Positions 1 through 9,197 are shown, numbered from the stretch's first letter. The stretch is 64,000 nt of DNA from Lentibacillus daqui (GCF_027186265.1 NZ_CP114176.1:496001-560000), one strand, 5' to 3'. Numbers and translations: made by a program. The notes: generated by a model not told the origin, from the letters alone.

Positions 1-1
1 C

Positions 2-553
2 ATCGTGCCAATCGCCCAGCATAAAGAAGGTGTGTTGGATAAAGCATATGATTTGCGCGACCAGTTGAAAAATCTCGTACGTGTTGGTATCGATGCCAGT
101 GATAAGACGCCAGGCTGGAAATTTAATGAATCCGAGATGAAAGGGATCCCGGTAAGAATTGAGGTGGGTCCAAAAGATATCGAAAAAGACCAAGTCGTTC
201 TTGTTCGCCGCGATACGGGTGAAAAGGAATTCGTTGCGCTAAATGAACTGGAGAACCGACTGCCGGCATTATTGGAAGAAATTCAGCAAGGGTTATACGA
301 TAAGGCATTAACCCATCGTAATGAAGAAACATCGGTAGCAACGAACATGGAAGAATTTGCACAAACGCTTGAAAAGAAACCAGGATTTATTAAAGCGATG
401 TGGTGTGGCGATACCGCATGTGAGGAAAAAATTAAAGAAGAAACATCAGCAACCTCCCGCTGTATTCCATTTGAACAGGAAAAAGTTGCCGATACTTGCG
501 TCTGCTGCGGAAAAGAAGCGAAAGAACTTGTTTATTGGGCAAAGGCATATTAA
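2..553 (+). CDS. proS: Prolyl-tRNA synthetase, C-terminal part (cut by window start)
   Basis: Charges tRNA-Pro in the cytoplasm. The reading frame is open from the first bases, so only the last 183 residues are present. They cover the anticodon-binding domain (start PIAQHKEGV) and a C-terminal cysteine-rich zinc-like module (CGDTACE, then C..CCGKEAKELVYWAKAY at the very end). This C-terminus marks the short archaeal/eukaryote-like ProRS class found in some Bacilli, not the longer bacterial form with an inserted editing domain. A strong terminator follows directly. Identification is firm; the catalytic part lies outside the window. Confidence 0.95.
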   Translation: MVPIAQHKEGVLDKAYDLRDQLKNLVRVGIDASDKTPGWKFNESEMKGIPVRIEVGPKDIEKDQVVLVRRDTGEKEFVALNELENRLPALLEEIQQGLYDKALTHRNEETSVATNMEEFAQTLEKKPGFIKAMWCGDTACEEKIKEETSATSRCIPFEQEKVADTCVCCGKEAKELVYWAKAY

Positions 554-560
554 TCAGATG

Positions 561-596
561 AAAAAACCGAGCGCTGCCAAGTCGCTCGGTTTTTTC
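561..596 (+). terminator. Rho-independent terminator of proS
   Basis: Stem ACCGAGCG / CGCTCGGT with a short loop, preceded by an A run and followed by TTTTTT, eight bases after the proS stop codon. The flanking A and T runs let it work in both directions. Confidence 0.9.
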
Positions 597-700
597 ACCC
601 GCCAGTCGGGAGAGCGTTACCTCTATAAAAAGACAAACATATCCACTATACTATTAGAGTATTATTAATAATGGACAATCCATCATTATGGAGGTTTATC

Positions 701-1315
701 ATGCAAACATGGGTAATAGATATAATGGAGCAATTCGGCTATGTGGGGATTTTGTTCATGATGGCTTTGGAAAATCTATTTCCTCCGATACCATCAGAGG
801 TGATTCTCCCGTTTGCCGGGTTTATGACGACAACAACTTCATTGACCATTATGGGGGTTGTTATAACCTCGACAACCGGATCGGTACTCGGTGCGATCAT
901 TCTTTATGGAATTGGTAAACTTATTGATGTAGAACGAATGGAGAAAATAGTTGGTAGATGGGGGCATATCATTCGGGTTAAAAAAGAAGACATTCGTAAA
1001 GCGGACGAGTGGTTTGACAGGTATGGCTATTGGACTGTACTATTTTGCAGGATGATTCCGCTGGTACGAAGTCTGATTTCGATTCCGGCGGGTATGTCTC
1101 ATATGGAATTTTGGTTATTCTTGCTGTTTACGATGATTGGTACCGTAGTATGGAATGTTATACTTATTCTAATAGGTGCTGTATTGGGTGAATCATGGAC
1201 AGACATTCTTCAGTTTATGGATGCATATTCAACCATAACGTACATCTTTATTGGGGTCGGAGTGGTTTGTTTGATCGGTTTATTGATTTGGAAGAAAATA
1301 AATAATAAACGGTAG
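701..1315 (+). CDS. DedA / SNARE-associated family membrane protein
   Basis: Polytopic inner-membrane protein of 204 residues. DedA proteins are lipid scramblases or transporters, several of them recycling undecaprenyl phosphate; the substrate here cannot be told from sequence. Visible family signatures are ENLFPPIPSEVILPFAG near residue 24 and the conserved FCRMIPLVRSLISIPAG block near residue 120 with its functionally important arginines, plus four or five hydrophobic segments. I start at ATG 701 because GGAGG lies at the right distance upstream; an in-frame ATG at 671 has no ribosome site. The gene stands alone between proS and the convergent pit operon. Confidence 0.88.
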   Translation: MQTWVIDIMEQFGYVGILFMMALENLFPPIPSEVILPFAGFMTTTTSLTIMGVVITSTTGSVLGAIILYGIGKLIDVERMEKIVGRWGHIIRVKKEDIRKADEWFDRYGYWTVLFCRMIPLVRSLISIPAGMSHMEFWLFLLFTMIGTVVWNVILILIGAVLGESWTDILQFMDAYSTITYIFIGVGVVCLIGLLIWKKINNKR

Positions 1316-1455
1316 CCTGCTAATTGCAATGTGTCACACACCCTTGATGCATTATCATTCTTCGTCGTAGGTCTTATGAATTGAAGCGGATTGAACGAAT
1401 ATAGACGCCTTTTTAGTTAAAGTTGTTTAGTTTATAGCATTAATAATATGTGATC

Positions 1456-1497
1456 AAAAAAGCTTGGTTACCAGAGTTGGAAACCAAGCGATTTTTT
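1456..1497. terminator. Bidirectional terminator between the dedA-like gene and pit
   Basis: Stem GCTTGGTT / AACCAAGC (1462-1489) with an A run on the left and a T run on the right. On the minus strand the pit stop codon abuts the hairpin, so one structure serves both convergent genes. Confidence 0.85.
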
Positions 1498-2502
1498 TTA
1501 TAAAAACAAGTTCAAAATGAAATAAAATATTCCTGCAAGGGTAGCAGTAACCGGTAGCGTGATAACCCAGGTGATGACCATTCGTTTACCGACGCCCCAA
1601 TTAACGCCTTTTATACGATGGGAGGCACCAACACCTAATATTCCAGAAGAAATAACGTGTGTCGTACTAATGGGCAAATGAATAACCGTTGCCCCGAATA
1701 TGACGGCTGCACCTGTTAAATCTGCAGCTACACCATTGACAGGACGAATCTTCATAATCTTGCCGCCAACTGTTTTAATAATCCGCCAGCCGCCGACAGA
1801 TGTACCAAGCCCCATCGCGATGGCACAGGAAAGCTGCACCCAAAACGGGATTGCAATAGAGTCATGCATACCTCCAACAATCAGTGCCATCGTAATAATA
1901 CCCATCGATTTTTGTGCATCATTGGTACCATGGGAAAACGACTGCAGGGCAGCTGTGAAAATTTGTACAATGCGAAAGCGTTTATTTGTTTTCGCCAAAT
2001 TACTATTCTTAAATATCGCTTTAATAATCTTGTAGACAATGAACCCAACAACAAAAGCAAGAAGCGGCGAAACTATTAAGGCTGTTATAATCTCTGTAAG
2101 CCCCATAAAGTTGATAGCAGCAAATCCTGTCGATGCAATAACCGCCCCGACAACTGATCCGATAATCGCATGAGACGAGCTACTTGGAATCCCAAAATAC
2201 CAGGTAAGCAAGTTCCAGACGATTGCGGCGATTAATGCTGCCAAAATTACAACCATTCCATTTTCCAGTTCAAACGGGTTCGTAATACCACTAGTGATTG
2301 TCTTGGCAACTCCAGTGAATGTTAATGCCCCGATTAAATTCATTACTGCTGCCAACATAACTGCTTTTCTAGGTGATAAAGCCTTTGTTGAAACAGAAGT
2401 AGCAATGGCATTTGCCGTATCATGAAATCCGTTGATAAAGTCAAACACAAGAGCAAAAACTACGATTAACATGATGGTTATCAATAGAATGTCCATATTC
2501 AT
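1498..2502 (-). CDS. pit: PiT family inorganic phosphate transporter
   Basis: Low-affinity cation-coupled phosphate permease of the cytoplasmic membrane, 334 residues, normal for Bacillus Pit. The two halves of the internal duplication carry the PiT signatures: GFHDTANAIATSVSTKAL near residue 25 and SFSHGTNDAQKSMG near residue 188. About ten hydrophobic segments are visible. It follows a DUF47 protein gene by 7 bases, the same ykaA-pit pair as in Bacillus subtilis, so the two are almost certainly cotranscribed and functionally linked. Its end lies in the shared terminator. Confidence 0.95.
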   Translation of the reverse strand: MNMDILLITIMLIVVFALVFDFINGFHDTANAIATSVSTKALSPRKAVMLAAVMNLIGALTFTGVAKTITSGITNPFELENGMVVILAALIAAIVWNLLTWYFGIPSSSSHAIIGSVVGAVIASTGFAAINFMGLTEIITALIVSPLLAFVVGFIVYKIIKAIFKNSNLAKTNKRFRIVQIFTAALQSFSHGTNDAQKSMGIITMALIVGGMHDSIAIPFWVQLSCAIAMGLGTSVGGWRIIKTVGGKIMKIRPVNGVAADLTGAAVIFGATVIHLPISTTHVISSGILGVGASHRIKGVNWGVGKRMVITWVITLPVTATLAGIFYFILNLFL

Positions 2503-2509
2503 CCCTCAA

Positions 2510-3127
2510 TTACGCGTTTTTCATGATTATACTTTGGAGTATATTAGCTACATCTTGACAATAGTCAGCAATTTCTTCCAGTGTTTCATATAATTCTTTG
2601 TATTGAATCACTTTGATTGGATCTTTCTCTGATTGGAAAAGATTCCTTAAAGACGCGCGGTATAAATCATCACAATTACTTTCATATTCCTTAATTTTAA
2701 TTGCATGCGGTTCAACATCTTTTAATCTGTTGTCAGCAATTAATTGCATGGCAGCTAAAATTTCTTTCGTGCATTTTGATACGTCGGCTGTGAATTGATC
2801 TATATAATGATCAGAGGACAAGATTTGATAGATATCCATCATTGCTGCAAATTCTTCCATACCATCGATGATATCGTCCAAATTCATGGTTAGCTGCATG
2901 ATATCTTCTCGCTCAATCGGCGTAATGAAGGCTTGGCTCAAATCCTTGATCACCTCATGCACCTTGTCGTCTGCCTCTGACTCATACTGTTTGATCGTGT
3001 CAGCGAATTCCTTTAAAGTCAGGGGGTCTTTCACCTTGTAATTCACTAAAAAATCCGCTGACTTGTCCAAATGATGTGCAAAATCTACCAGGTAGAGCGA
3101 AAATTTGTCTGCCTTTTTTTTGAACAT
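2510..3127 (-). CDS. ykaA: DUF47 (PhoU-like) regulator of phosphate transport
   Basis: Soluble all-helical protein of 205 residues in the DUF47/YkaA family, distantly related to PhoU, and thought to modulate the Pit transporter encoded 7 bases downstream. The start MFKKKADKFSLYLVDFA and blocks such as IEREDIMQLTMNLDDIIDGMEEF are typical; acidic residues in these helices probably bind metal as in PhoU. The ATG is preceded by GGAGGTTATGAA. Function in this organism is inferred from family and operon position. Confidence 0.92.
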   Translation of the reverse strand: MFKKKADKFSLYLVDFAHHLDKSADFLVNYKVKDPLTLKEFADTIKQYESEADDKVHEVIKDLSQAFITPIEREDIMQLTMNLDDIIDGMEEFAAMMDIYQILSSDHYIDQFTADVSKCTKEILAAMQLIADNRLKDVEPHAIKIKEYESNCDDLYRASLRNLFQSEKDPIKVIQYKELYETLEEIADYCQDVANILQSIIMKNA

Positions 3128-3296
3128 TTCATAACCTCCAGTTGAAATTTCACGGAAAAAATCCTAGCATATCATATCAAATATTGTCGGCTAAAACAAT
3201 ATTGTTACCGAAAAATACAAACTTTTGTCAGATTAATAAAAGCTTGTCCTTTTATTCCCTTCATTATCATAAAAATAATGATGAGGTGAATGGATA

Positions 3297-4337
3297 ATGA
3301 ATCAACGGGTTTCTATATTCATTTTAGCTGCAACATATGTTGGATCAGTTGTCGGTGCAGGTTTTTCATCGGGGAAAGAAATCGTTACATTTTTTAGTTT
3401 AAATGGGGTTTTGGGAACGTTGGGTATTGCCGTGAGCGGATTTTTGTTTATGGTGGCTGGTATGAAGATTATGGTCATTTCAGCCAGGATTCAAGCTTAT
3501 TCATTTCGGGAATTTAATGCATATTTATTTGGTGCCAGGATTGGTAAAGTTGTTAATCTACTCATTTTTATAATTACTGTTTGCGTTACCTCCGTCTTGT
3601 TATCAGGTGCTGGGGCTGTTTTTCATGAACAGCTTGGAATTCCTTTTCAAGTTGGGATTATTGTTACGCTCTTACTCTGTTATATCGTAATATTGAAAGG
3701 TTTGAAAGGAATTTTTGCAATCAACGCATACACCGTTCCGATCATGATTATCTTCAGTCTGTTTGTGGCGTTGGCTATTTTTGATCAACATCCGCATGAG
3801 CTTTTGGAGCTGGTCATTCCGGAGCAAACATTGGCAGGTTCATCGTGGGCGGTTTCTCCTTTTACATATTCTGCATTTAATATCATGACCGCACAAGTCG
3901 TGCTTGTACCACTTGGAAATGAAATTCGTGATGAGCGTATTCTTAAATGGGGAGGGTTTTTAGGTGGGCTGGTTCTATTCTTCTTATTATTAATGAATCA
4001 TTTTTCATTATCTGCCTTTCCAGAAACATTTTTATACGAGATTCCGATGGCTGAGATTGTCATACGCTTCGGAACCGTTATTCATATCTTGTTTTTATTT
4101 GTCATTTATGGAGAGATCTTCAATTCTGTTATCGGAAACGTTTTTGGGATAAGTCGGCAATTGGAGGCAACATTTGGTCTCCGTTATCATCACACTGTTT
4201 TGATGATCCTATTTGTGATATTTCTGGTAAGTCAGGCGGGGTATGGAAAGTTAGTTACTGTATTGTACCCACTTTTGGGATACATGAGTTTGTTTGCTCT
4301 TCTATTTTTGTTATTTAAAAAAATGCCCGCGAAATAA
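3297..4337 (+). CDS. ykvI: YkvI-type polytopic membrane transporter
   Basis: Integral membrane protein of 346 residues with about ten hydrophobic helices, matching the YkvI family of the APC-like superfamily. The N-terminus has the glycine-rich helix AATYVGSVVGAGFSSGKEI, a signature shared with sodium/solute symporters of the LeuT fold. The substrate is unknown. GAGGTG 8 bases upstream of ATG 3297 fixes the start. In B. subtilis ykvI lies next to the queC operon; here queC is about 60 kb away, so local gene order differs. Confidence 0.85.
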   Translation: MNQRVSIFILAATYVGSVVGAGFSSGKEIVTFFSLNGVLGTLGIAVSGFLFMVAGMKIMVISARIQAYSFREFNAYLFGARIGKVVNLLIFIITVCVTSVLLSGAGAVFHEQLGIPFQVGIIVTLLLCYIVILKGLKGIFAINAYTVPIMIIFSLFVALAIFDQHPHELLELVIPEQTLAGSSWAVSPFTYSAFNIMTAQVVLVPLGNEIRDERILKWGGFLGGLVLFFLLLMNHFSLSAFPETFLYEIPMAEIVIRFGTVIHILFLFVIYGEIFNSVIGNVFGISRQLEATFGLRYHHTVLMILFVIFLVSQAGYGKLVTVLYPLLGYMSLFALLFLLFKKMPAK

Positions 4338-4517
4338 TGGGGAAATCAGTTGGTAAAGCATTAAATGAATTTAAAAGTGCTACAAGAAATATCATGAATG
4401 ATGATGATAAGATTCTAAATAAAGTCATATTGTTTTAAAACCAATATTTCGTGCCAATTGGGTATAGGTACAAGTACAGGCGGCAGAAGCATAAAGTTTC
4501 TGCCACCTGATTTGTCT

Positions 4518-4700
4518 TTATGAATCTTCTTCGTTAATTTCTGGTTCTGAAAGTGGCGTTACAATTGCCCAATAGTCGGCCTTCATTTGAAGAACTTGTT
4601 GGCTTGTTTTTCCGCTCCTCATGTACCTTTTATGTACACTCCGGTGCCAAAAGCTACGCCGCCTAACTTCTCGGTCCTTTTTATCCTCCTTTTTGAACAC
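4518..4700 (-). other. Possible dispersed intergenic element downstream of cstA (contains a doubtful 60-codon ORF)
   Basis: Four bases after cstA the minus strand reads GTGCGTGTTCAAAAAGGAGG. Its core, GTTCAAAAAGGA, recurs at least eight times in this window. Inside lie the small hairpin GTGTACATAAAAGGTACAT and, just downstream, a stem GGCAGAA / TTCTGCC (about 4480-4504). A GTG-started frame of 60 codons rich in K and R runs through it, but it resembles no family I know, and its start sits inside the repeat core. I favour a non-coding repeat element over a gene; a short peptide cannot be excluded. Confidence 0.4.
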
Positions 4701-4703
4701 GCA

Positions 4704-6521
4704 CTATGAAGCAATTTCTGAATCAGATTGCTTTACTAATTCAGCTTGTGGAATTTTCCATAACTGCGACCATTTCTTAATCGCTGCAATAATGATAACC
4801 AGACCCAATATAAGCATAATAATGGATAGGACACCGTTTACTACGTTATATCCCGGATCGTCAGGATTTAAGTAAACATTTTTGGTCATCCAGTACCCCG
4901 CTACATTTACTGTTACATATAAGTAAGCGAGCGGAATGAGACATGTCAGCATATACCACCGCTTATCCGCAATTTTAAGAACAACTGTCGCTCCAATAAT
5001 CAGTCCAATCGATGCCATTAATTGGTTCGACACACCGAACAGTGCCCATACAGAACTGATGTCACCAGAATATAACAAATAGCCCCAAACCAAACAAGCA
5101 AGTGCACTAGCAACAACATTGGCCGGAATAGAGTCCATCCTTTTCAATGGCTTGATAAAGTTGCCCAAAAAATCTTGAATAAGATAACGTGCTGTTCGTG
5201 TCCCCGCGTCAATAGCGGTCAAAATAAATATAGCTTCAAATAAAATGACAAATTGGTAGAAGTATGCCGCTATATTTGCAAAAAATGGTATTGCTTTAAA
5301 AATATATGTCATACCTACAGCAAGCGTAACTGCTCCGCCGGTTCTACCTTCCAAATCCATGTTTACTTCATTTTCCAGCTCTGACAAGTGAACATGTTGC
5401 ATTCCGAGTTCAGCATATTGATCAGGAGTGGAATTGATGGCGAAATAATCTCCCGGCTCTAGCGAAACTGCTGCAATTAAAGCCATTAATGCTACTGCAC
5501 ATTCAACCAGCATAGCCCCAAATGCAACTGGTTTCGCATCTTTCCAGCGATTGAGCATTTTTGGTGTTGTTCCTGATCCAACGAACACGTGAAATCCTGA
5601 TATTGCACCACAGGCGATTGTGATTGAAACAAACGGCCAGACCGGACCGGCAACGACTGGACCGCCGCCTAAAAACTCGGTAAAAGCAGGGAATTTAATG
5701 GAAGGATTGATAGCAATAACCCCAATAATAAGTGCTGCAAATACCCCTACTTTCATAAAAGTACTCAAATAATCACGTGGTTGTAACAACAGCCAAACTG
5801 GCAAAGCTGCAGCAAAGAAAGCATAGATTGGCAGAATGATTGCTAGCGTTTGACTGTCGAAAGTTAACAAATCCCCCAGCCAGGTGCCATTTAAATAGTG
5901 TCCAAATATGACCGCCAGCATAATCAAGGCAAAACCAACTATTGTGGCAAGTTTTAAATTTCCAGTTTTCTTATGATATAATCCAACACCCATTGCAATA
6001 GGGATGGTAATGCCTACTGCAAAAGTTCCCCACGGATTTCTTTCCAGTGCATTTAACACAACTAATGAAAGACCAGCCATTGTAATCGTTATGATAAATA
6101 ACATGGCCATGCCCGTACAAAAGCCTGCAACAGGACCAAGTTCATCCTTGGCGACTTCCGAAAACGATTTACCGTCCCTTCTCATCGAACAGAATAAGAC
6201 AACAAGGTCATGAACTGCTCCACCAATGACTGCACCAATCAGAAGCCATAACAAGGATGGTAAATAACCAAACTGTGCTGCCAAAACTGGCCCAACCAGC
6301 GGACCAGCCGCAGCTATTGCCGCAAAGTGATGTCCAAAGGTAACCCATTTATTTGTTGGCACATAATCTCTGCCATCGTCTAATTTATGGGATGGTGTCG
6401 GAACATTTTTCTTCTCATATGCATCTATTTTTAACACCCTGGATGCCATAAAAGTCCCGTATAATCGATACGCAATCAATAGTATACAAATAGATCCAAT
6501 CACGATTGAAACCGAATTCAT
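4704..6521 (-). CDS. cstA: CstA-family carbon-starvation carrier (probable pyruvate/peptide transporter)
   Basis: Membrane carrier of 605 residues, the short Bacillus-type length against about 700 in E. coli CstA/BtsT, which import pyruvate or peptides. N-terminal CstA features are clear: VPTNKWVTFGHHFAAIAAAGPLVGP near residue 57 and GGAVHDLVVLFCSMRRDGKS near residue 100, then about 14 hydrophobic segments. The start is the ATG at 6521 after AAGGGAGAGATAACAAA, not an upstream ATG at 6593 without a ribosome site. The gene lies directly downstream of a LytS/LytT-type system and behind three phased repeats that look like its operator, which suggests induction by extracellular pyruvate. The substrate is inferred. 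Confidence 0.92.
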   Translation of the reverse strand: MNSVSIVIGSICILLIAYRLYGTFMASRVLKIDAYEKKNVPTPSHKLDDGRDYVPTNKWVTFGHHFAAIAAAGPLVGPVLAAQFGYLPSLLWLLIGAVIGGAVHDLVVLFCSMRRDGKSFSEVAKDELGPVAGFCTGMAMLFIITITMAGLSLVVLNALERNPWGTFAVGITIPIAMGVGLYHKKTGNLKLATIVGFALIMLAVIFGHYLNGTWLGDLLTFDSQTLAIILPIYAFFAAALPVWLLLQPRDYLSTFMKVGVFAALIIGVIAINPSIKFPAFTEFLGGGPVVAGPVWPFVSITIACGAISGFHVFVGSGTTPKMLNRWKDAKPVAFGAMLVECAVALMALIAAVSLEPGDYFAINSTPDQYAELGMQHVHLSELENEVNMDLEGRTGGAVTLAVGMTYIFKAIPFFANIAAYFYQFVILFEAIFILTAIDAGTRTARYLIQDFLGNFIKPLKRMDSIPANVVASALACLVWGYLLYSGDISSVWALFGVSNQLMASIGLIIGATVVLKIADKRWYMLTCLIPLAYLYVTVNVAGYWMTKNVYLNPDDPGYNVVNGVLSIIMLILGLVIIIAAIKKWSQLWKIPQAELVKQSDSEIAS

Positions 6522-6584
6522 TTTGTTATCTCTCCCTTCTTTTCCCCAATGTAGGAAAGTCCTTGTGTTTGTATGCGTATACAC

Positions 6585-6615
6585 ATTATACAAGATTCTG
6601 ATAGATTGAGCTCAA
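6585..6615 (-). promoter_or_regulatory. Predicted sigma-A promoter of cstA
   Basis: Minus-strand -10 TATAAT at 6590-6585 with an upstream TG, and -35 TTGAGC at 6615-6610. The spacer is 19 bases, longer than ideal, which is usual for activator-dependent promoters. Confidence 0.6.
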
Positions 6616-6621
6616 CTTTTT

Positions 6622-6677
6622 CATAACATGTTAAAAACGCTGGCCAACATGCAAACAAATGGATACAACATGCATCT
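6622..6677 (-). promoter_or_regulatory. Three phased direct repeats, candidate LytTR-regulator operator of cstA
   Basis: The hexamer AACATG (CATGTT on the cstA strand) occurs at 6625-6630, 6646-6651 and 6667-6672, exactly 21 bases apart, with similar flanks (taAACATGtt, ccAACATGca, acAACATGca). LytTR-domain regulators characteristically bind pairs of about 9-bp direct repeats one or two helical turns apart, just upstream of the -35. Here the nearest repeat ends 9 bases before the predicted -35 of cstA, and the gene for a LytTR regulator is adjacent. The spacing is seen directly; the assignment to that regulator is inference. Confidence 0.6.
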
Positions 6678-6726
6678 GAAGATCTGACAATTTTGTGTAC
6701 TATTTTGGGATGATCTTTTCATCAAG

Positions 6727-7464
6727 CTATAGGGCCAGCCGATTTTTAAGTGCCTTCACATAGTTTCGGCTGACGGGCAATTTTTCCTTTCTGTTTTCCA
6801 TTTCCAATTGGTAGGCACCATTGAACCAGGGGGACAGCTTATGAACATAGTCAAGATTGACCAAATAGCTCTTGTGAATGCGAAAAAAGGCATAGTTCTT
6901 CAGCTTTTCTTCCAAATCTTTTAATGGTACCCGCAAATCGAGTTCACCTGTTTTGGCAATCATTTTTGTTGTTTTTTCGTCACGGAAAATATAATATATC
7001 TCGTCTATTGGCATATAAATTATCTCGCCATCGACTTCTATGGCAAGTTTTTTCAGACTGTTTGAACGGGATGATTCTGCTGTTTCGGGTTGCAGGCGGT
7101 TTTGAATCCTGGTCACAGTTTCTGCGAGTTCGGATTCATCATAGGGCTTGAGCAGGTAATCTACTGCAGGAAGTCGAAAAGCCTTTGCTGCAAATTGTGG
7201 GTAGGCTGTCGCGAACACGATCAAAGGGACTTTCTTCATATCCTGTAGTGATTTTGCAACTTCCAGCCCCGGGATCTTCGGCATTTCCATATCCAAAAAG
7301 ACGACATCCGGCTGCAACTGCAACGCTTTAACAACAGCATCTTCGCCATTGGAAGCTTCCCCTATGACATCAATGAATTCATATGCTTCCAGTAAAAAAG
7401 CAAGTTCCTGTCTGGCATATCGTTCATCGTCAATGATCAGTACTTTGATTGGTTCGTTCATCAT
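6727..7464 (-). CDS. lytT: LytTR-family response regulator (LytT/BtsR-like)
   Basis: Cytoplasmic two-component regulator of 245 residues. The N-terminal receiver domain has the acidic pair IIDDE, the phosphoacceptor in FLDMEMP and the K in YLLKPYDE. The C-terminal half is a LytTR DNA-binding domain (IYYIFRDEKTT, FFRIHKSYLVNLDYV, LPVSRNYVKALKNRL). Its ATG overlaps the stop of the kinase gene (ATGA), so the pair is translationally coupled. A second ATG three bases on (7461) has better spacing from AGAAGG. The neighbouring cstA and the phased repeats in front of it make cstA the likely target. Confidence 0.92.
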   Translation of the reverse strand: MMNEPIKVLIIDDERYARQELAFLLEAYEFIDVIGEASNGEDAVVKALQLQPDVVFLDMEMPKIPGLEVAKSLQDMKKVPLIVFATAYPQFAAKAFRLPAVDYLLKPYDESELAETVTRIQNRLQPETAESSRSNSLKKLAIEVDGEIIYMPIDEIYYIFRDEKTTKMIAKTGELDLRVPLKDLEEKLKNYAFFRIHKSYLVNLDYVHKLSPWFNGAYQLEMENRKEKLPVSRNYVKALKNRLAL

Positions 7465-9197
7465 GTTACCTTCTCTCTTGGAATGTTGCAATAAACGGTG
7501 GTTCCTTTATGTGGCCTGCTCGTAAAATGCAGACGAACATCGTTACCAAATGTCATCGTTAAACGACGATTGACATTGTATAGTCCCATACCTGTAGAGG
7601 TGCTGGAAGTTAGGTATTGCTTGCTGACTTTTTCCAACATTTCCTTTGACATCCCGGCTCCGTTGTCCATCACCTTTATTAAGATATCTTCGCCGTTGTC
7701 TTTGATGGATATAGTCACCAGACAATCTTTATCCATATTTTTAATCCCATGCCTGATAGCATTTTCAACAAGCGGTTGTAATGTGAGTGGTGGAATTTTT
7801 GCTTTCATTGTTGTCTCATCAATATCATAAATAATTTGCAGCTTATCTACAAACCGTGCTTTTTCAATTTCCAAAAATGCTTTGACATGAAGCAATTCTT
7901 GTTGCAATGATACGAAAGCAACTGTAGTCCCTTCCAAGTTTTGCCGAATGAATGTCGAAAGCGATGTTAACAACTTTCTTGCCTGGTCAGGATTGATGCG
8001 AACAAGAGAAATAATGACATTCAACGCGTTAAATAGAAAATGCGGGCTGATCTGTGCCTGCAATGCCTTGATTTCTGCTTCCTTTGCCAGTTTTAGCTTA
8101 TAATCCGTTTCCGCTAACTCCAGTTGATTGCTCAGTAGCGAACTCAAGCCTTGGAGCAGCTGTTTTTCCACGTCCGTTATTTCTTTTTTCGATTGATAGT
8201 ACAATTTCAATGTGCCGACCGTTTCCCCCCGTTGCTTCAATGGCGCTACAATCGCTGCTTCAAGCGGGCAATCATCTTGTTTGCAATCGATGGCTTGTTT
8301 ACCTGCCACCATAAGCCTGCCATGCTCAATCACCTGCTTTGTTAAATGGGTTTGCAAAAGATTGCCTGCTCTGTGATGGTCATTGGCAACTCCGACATGT
8401 GCCAAAATATGGGTGTGATCGGTAATTGCAACCGCTGCTGGGTGGATTTCTCGGAATAAAATTTGACAGACAGCCTTTGCGGATTCCCTGGTCATGCCTT
8501 GTTGTAAATAACGTAACGTCTGCTCAGCGATACTCAGTGTTTTTTGTGCTTGTAATGCTGATGCTTTTTCCTCTTCGCTAATGACGCTGCGGATGATCAG
8601 CATGAATATGGCAGTACCAATCCCATTTGCCACAATCATTGGTAAGCCAATCACTTCGACAAGTGCAAGTGCCTTTTCAAACGGTTTGGAGATAAGTATG
8701 ATCATTATCATTTGCATCGTTTCAGCTAAAGCACCGATAACAAAAGCCATTGGCAGTGTGAGATCTTTTTCACGACGGTAAAAGATACCTGCCAGTAAGC
8801 CCGATGCAACAGTCGCTGTGCTACAAGAGAGTGCAGTGAACCCGCCGAGTGTCATTCTGTGTATGCCTGCTATCAGTCCCGCACCAAGTCCAACCCGCCA
8901 GCCACCAAGCAAACCTGCAATTACGATACCGATAACCCGTGAATTGGCAATTGCCTCATCGGTTGCCAGGGACCAATTGACACTGGCGAATTTCAAATTA
9001 CCGATGTCGAAAGCAACACCAAAATACGTGCCGATGATACCAAAAAATCCGAAAAACAGCATGGCAAAGCCTTTTTGCTTCCATGTTAACCGGTCGTGAC
9101 GGAGCATGGCACGGAAAAAATTCAACCGCGTCAAAATGAACGCTACCGCAATAATAACCCCGACTCGCTCCAACATTGTCACTAATAGATCCAGCAA
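7461..9197 (-). CDS. lytS: LytS/BtsS-type sensor histidine kinase
   Basis: Membrane sensor kinase of about 578 residues. Order of parts: a 5TM-5TMR_LYT sensor (start LLDLLVTMLERVGVII, residues 1-200), a GAF-like domain around 225-350, the His_kinase dimerisation segment AQISPHFLFNALNVI with the phosphorylated His, then an ATPase domain with PLVENAIRHGI, DNGAGM and GMGLYNV. In B. subtilis LytST and in E. coli BtsSR this class responds to pyruvate. The likely start is TTG 9197, preceded by AAGGGGG and matching the usual LytS N-terminus; an in-frame ATG at 9239 lacks a site. Confidence 0.92.
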   Translation of the reverse strand: MLDLLVTMLERVGVIIAVAFILTRLNFFRAMLRHDRLTWKQKGFAMLFFGFFGIIGTYFGVAFDIGNLKFASVNWSLATDEAIANSRVIGIVIAGLLGGWRVGLGAGLIAGIHRMTLGGFTALSCSTATVASGLLAGIFYRREKDLTLPMAFVIGALAETMQMIMIILISKPFEKALALVEVIGLPMIVANGIGTAIFMLIIRSVISEEEKASALQAQKTLSIAEQTLRYLQQGMTRESAKAVCQILFREIHPAAVAITDHTHILAHVGVANDHHRAGNLLQTHLTKQVIEHGRLMVAGKQAIDCKQDDCPLEAAIVAPLKQRGETVGTLKLYYQSKKEITDVEKQLLQGLSSLLSNQLELAETDYKLKLAKEAEIKALQAQISPHFLFNALNVIISLVRINPDQARKLLTSLSTFIRQNLEGTTVAFVSLQQELLHVKAFLEIEKARFVDKLQIIYDIDETTMKAKIPPLTLQPLVENAIRHGIKNMDKDCLVTISIKDNGEDILIKVMDNGAGMSKEMLEKVSKQYLTSSTSTGMGLYNVNRRLTMTFGNDVRLHFTSRPHKGTTVYCNIPREKVT

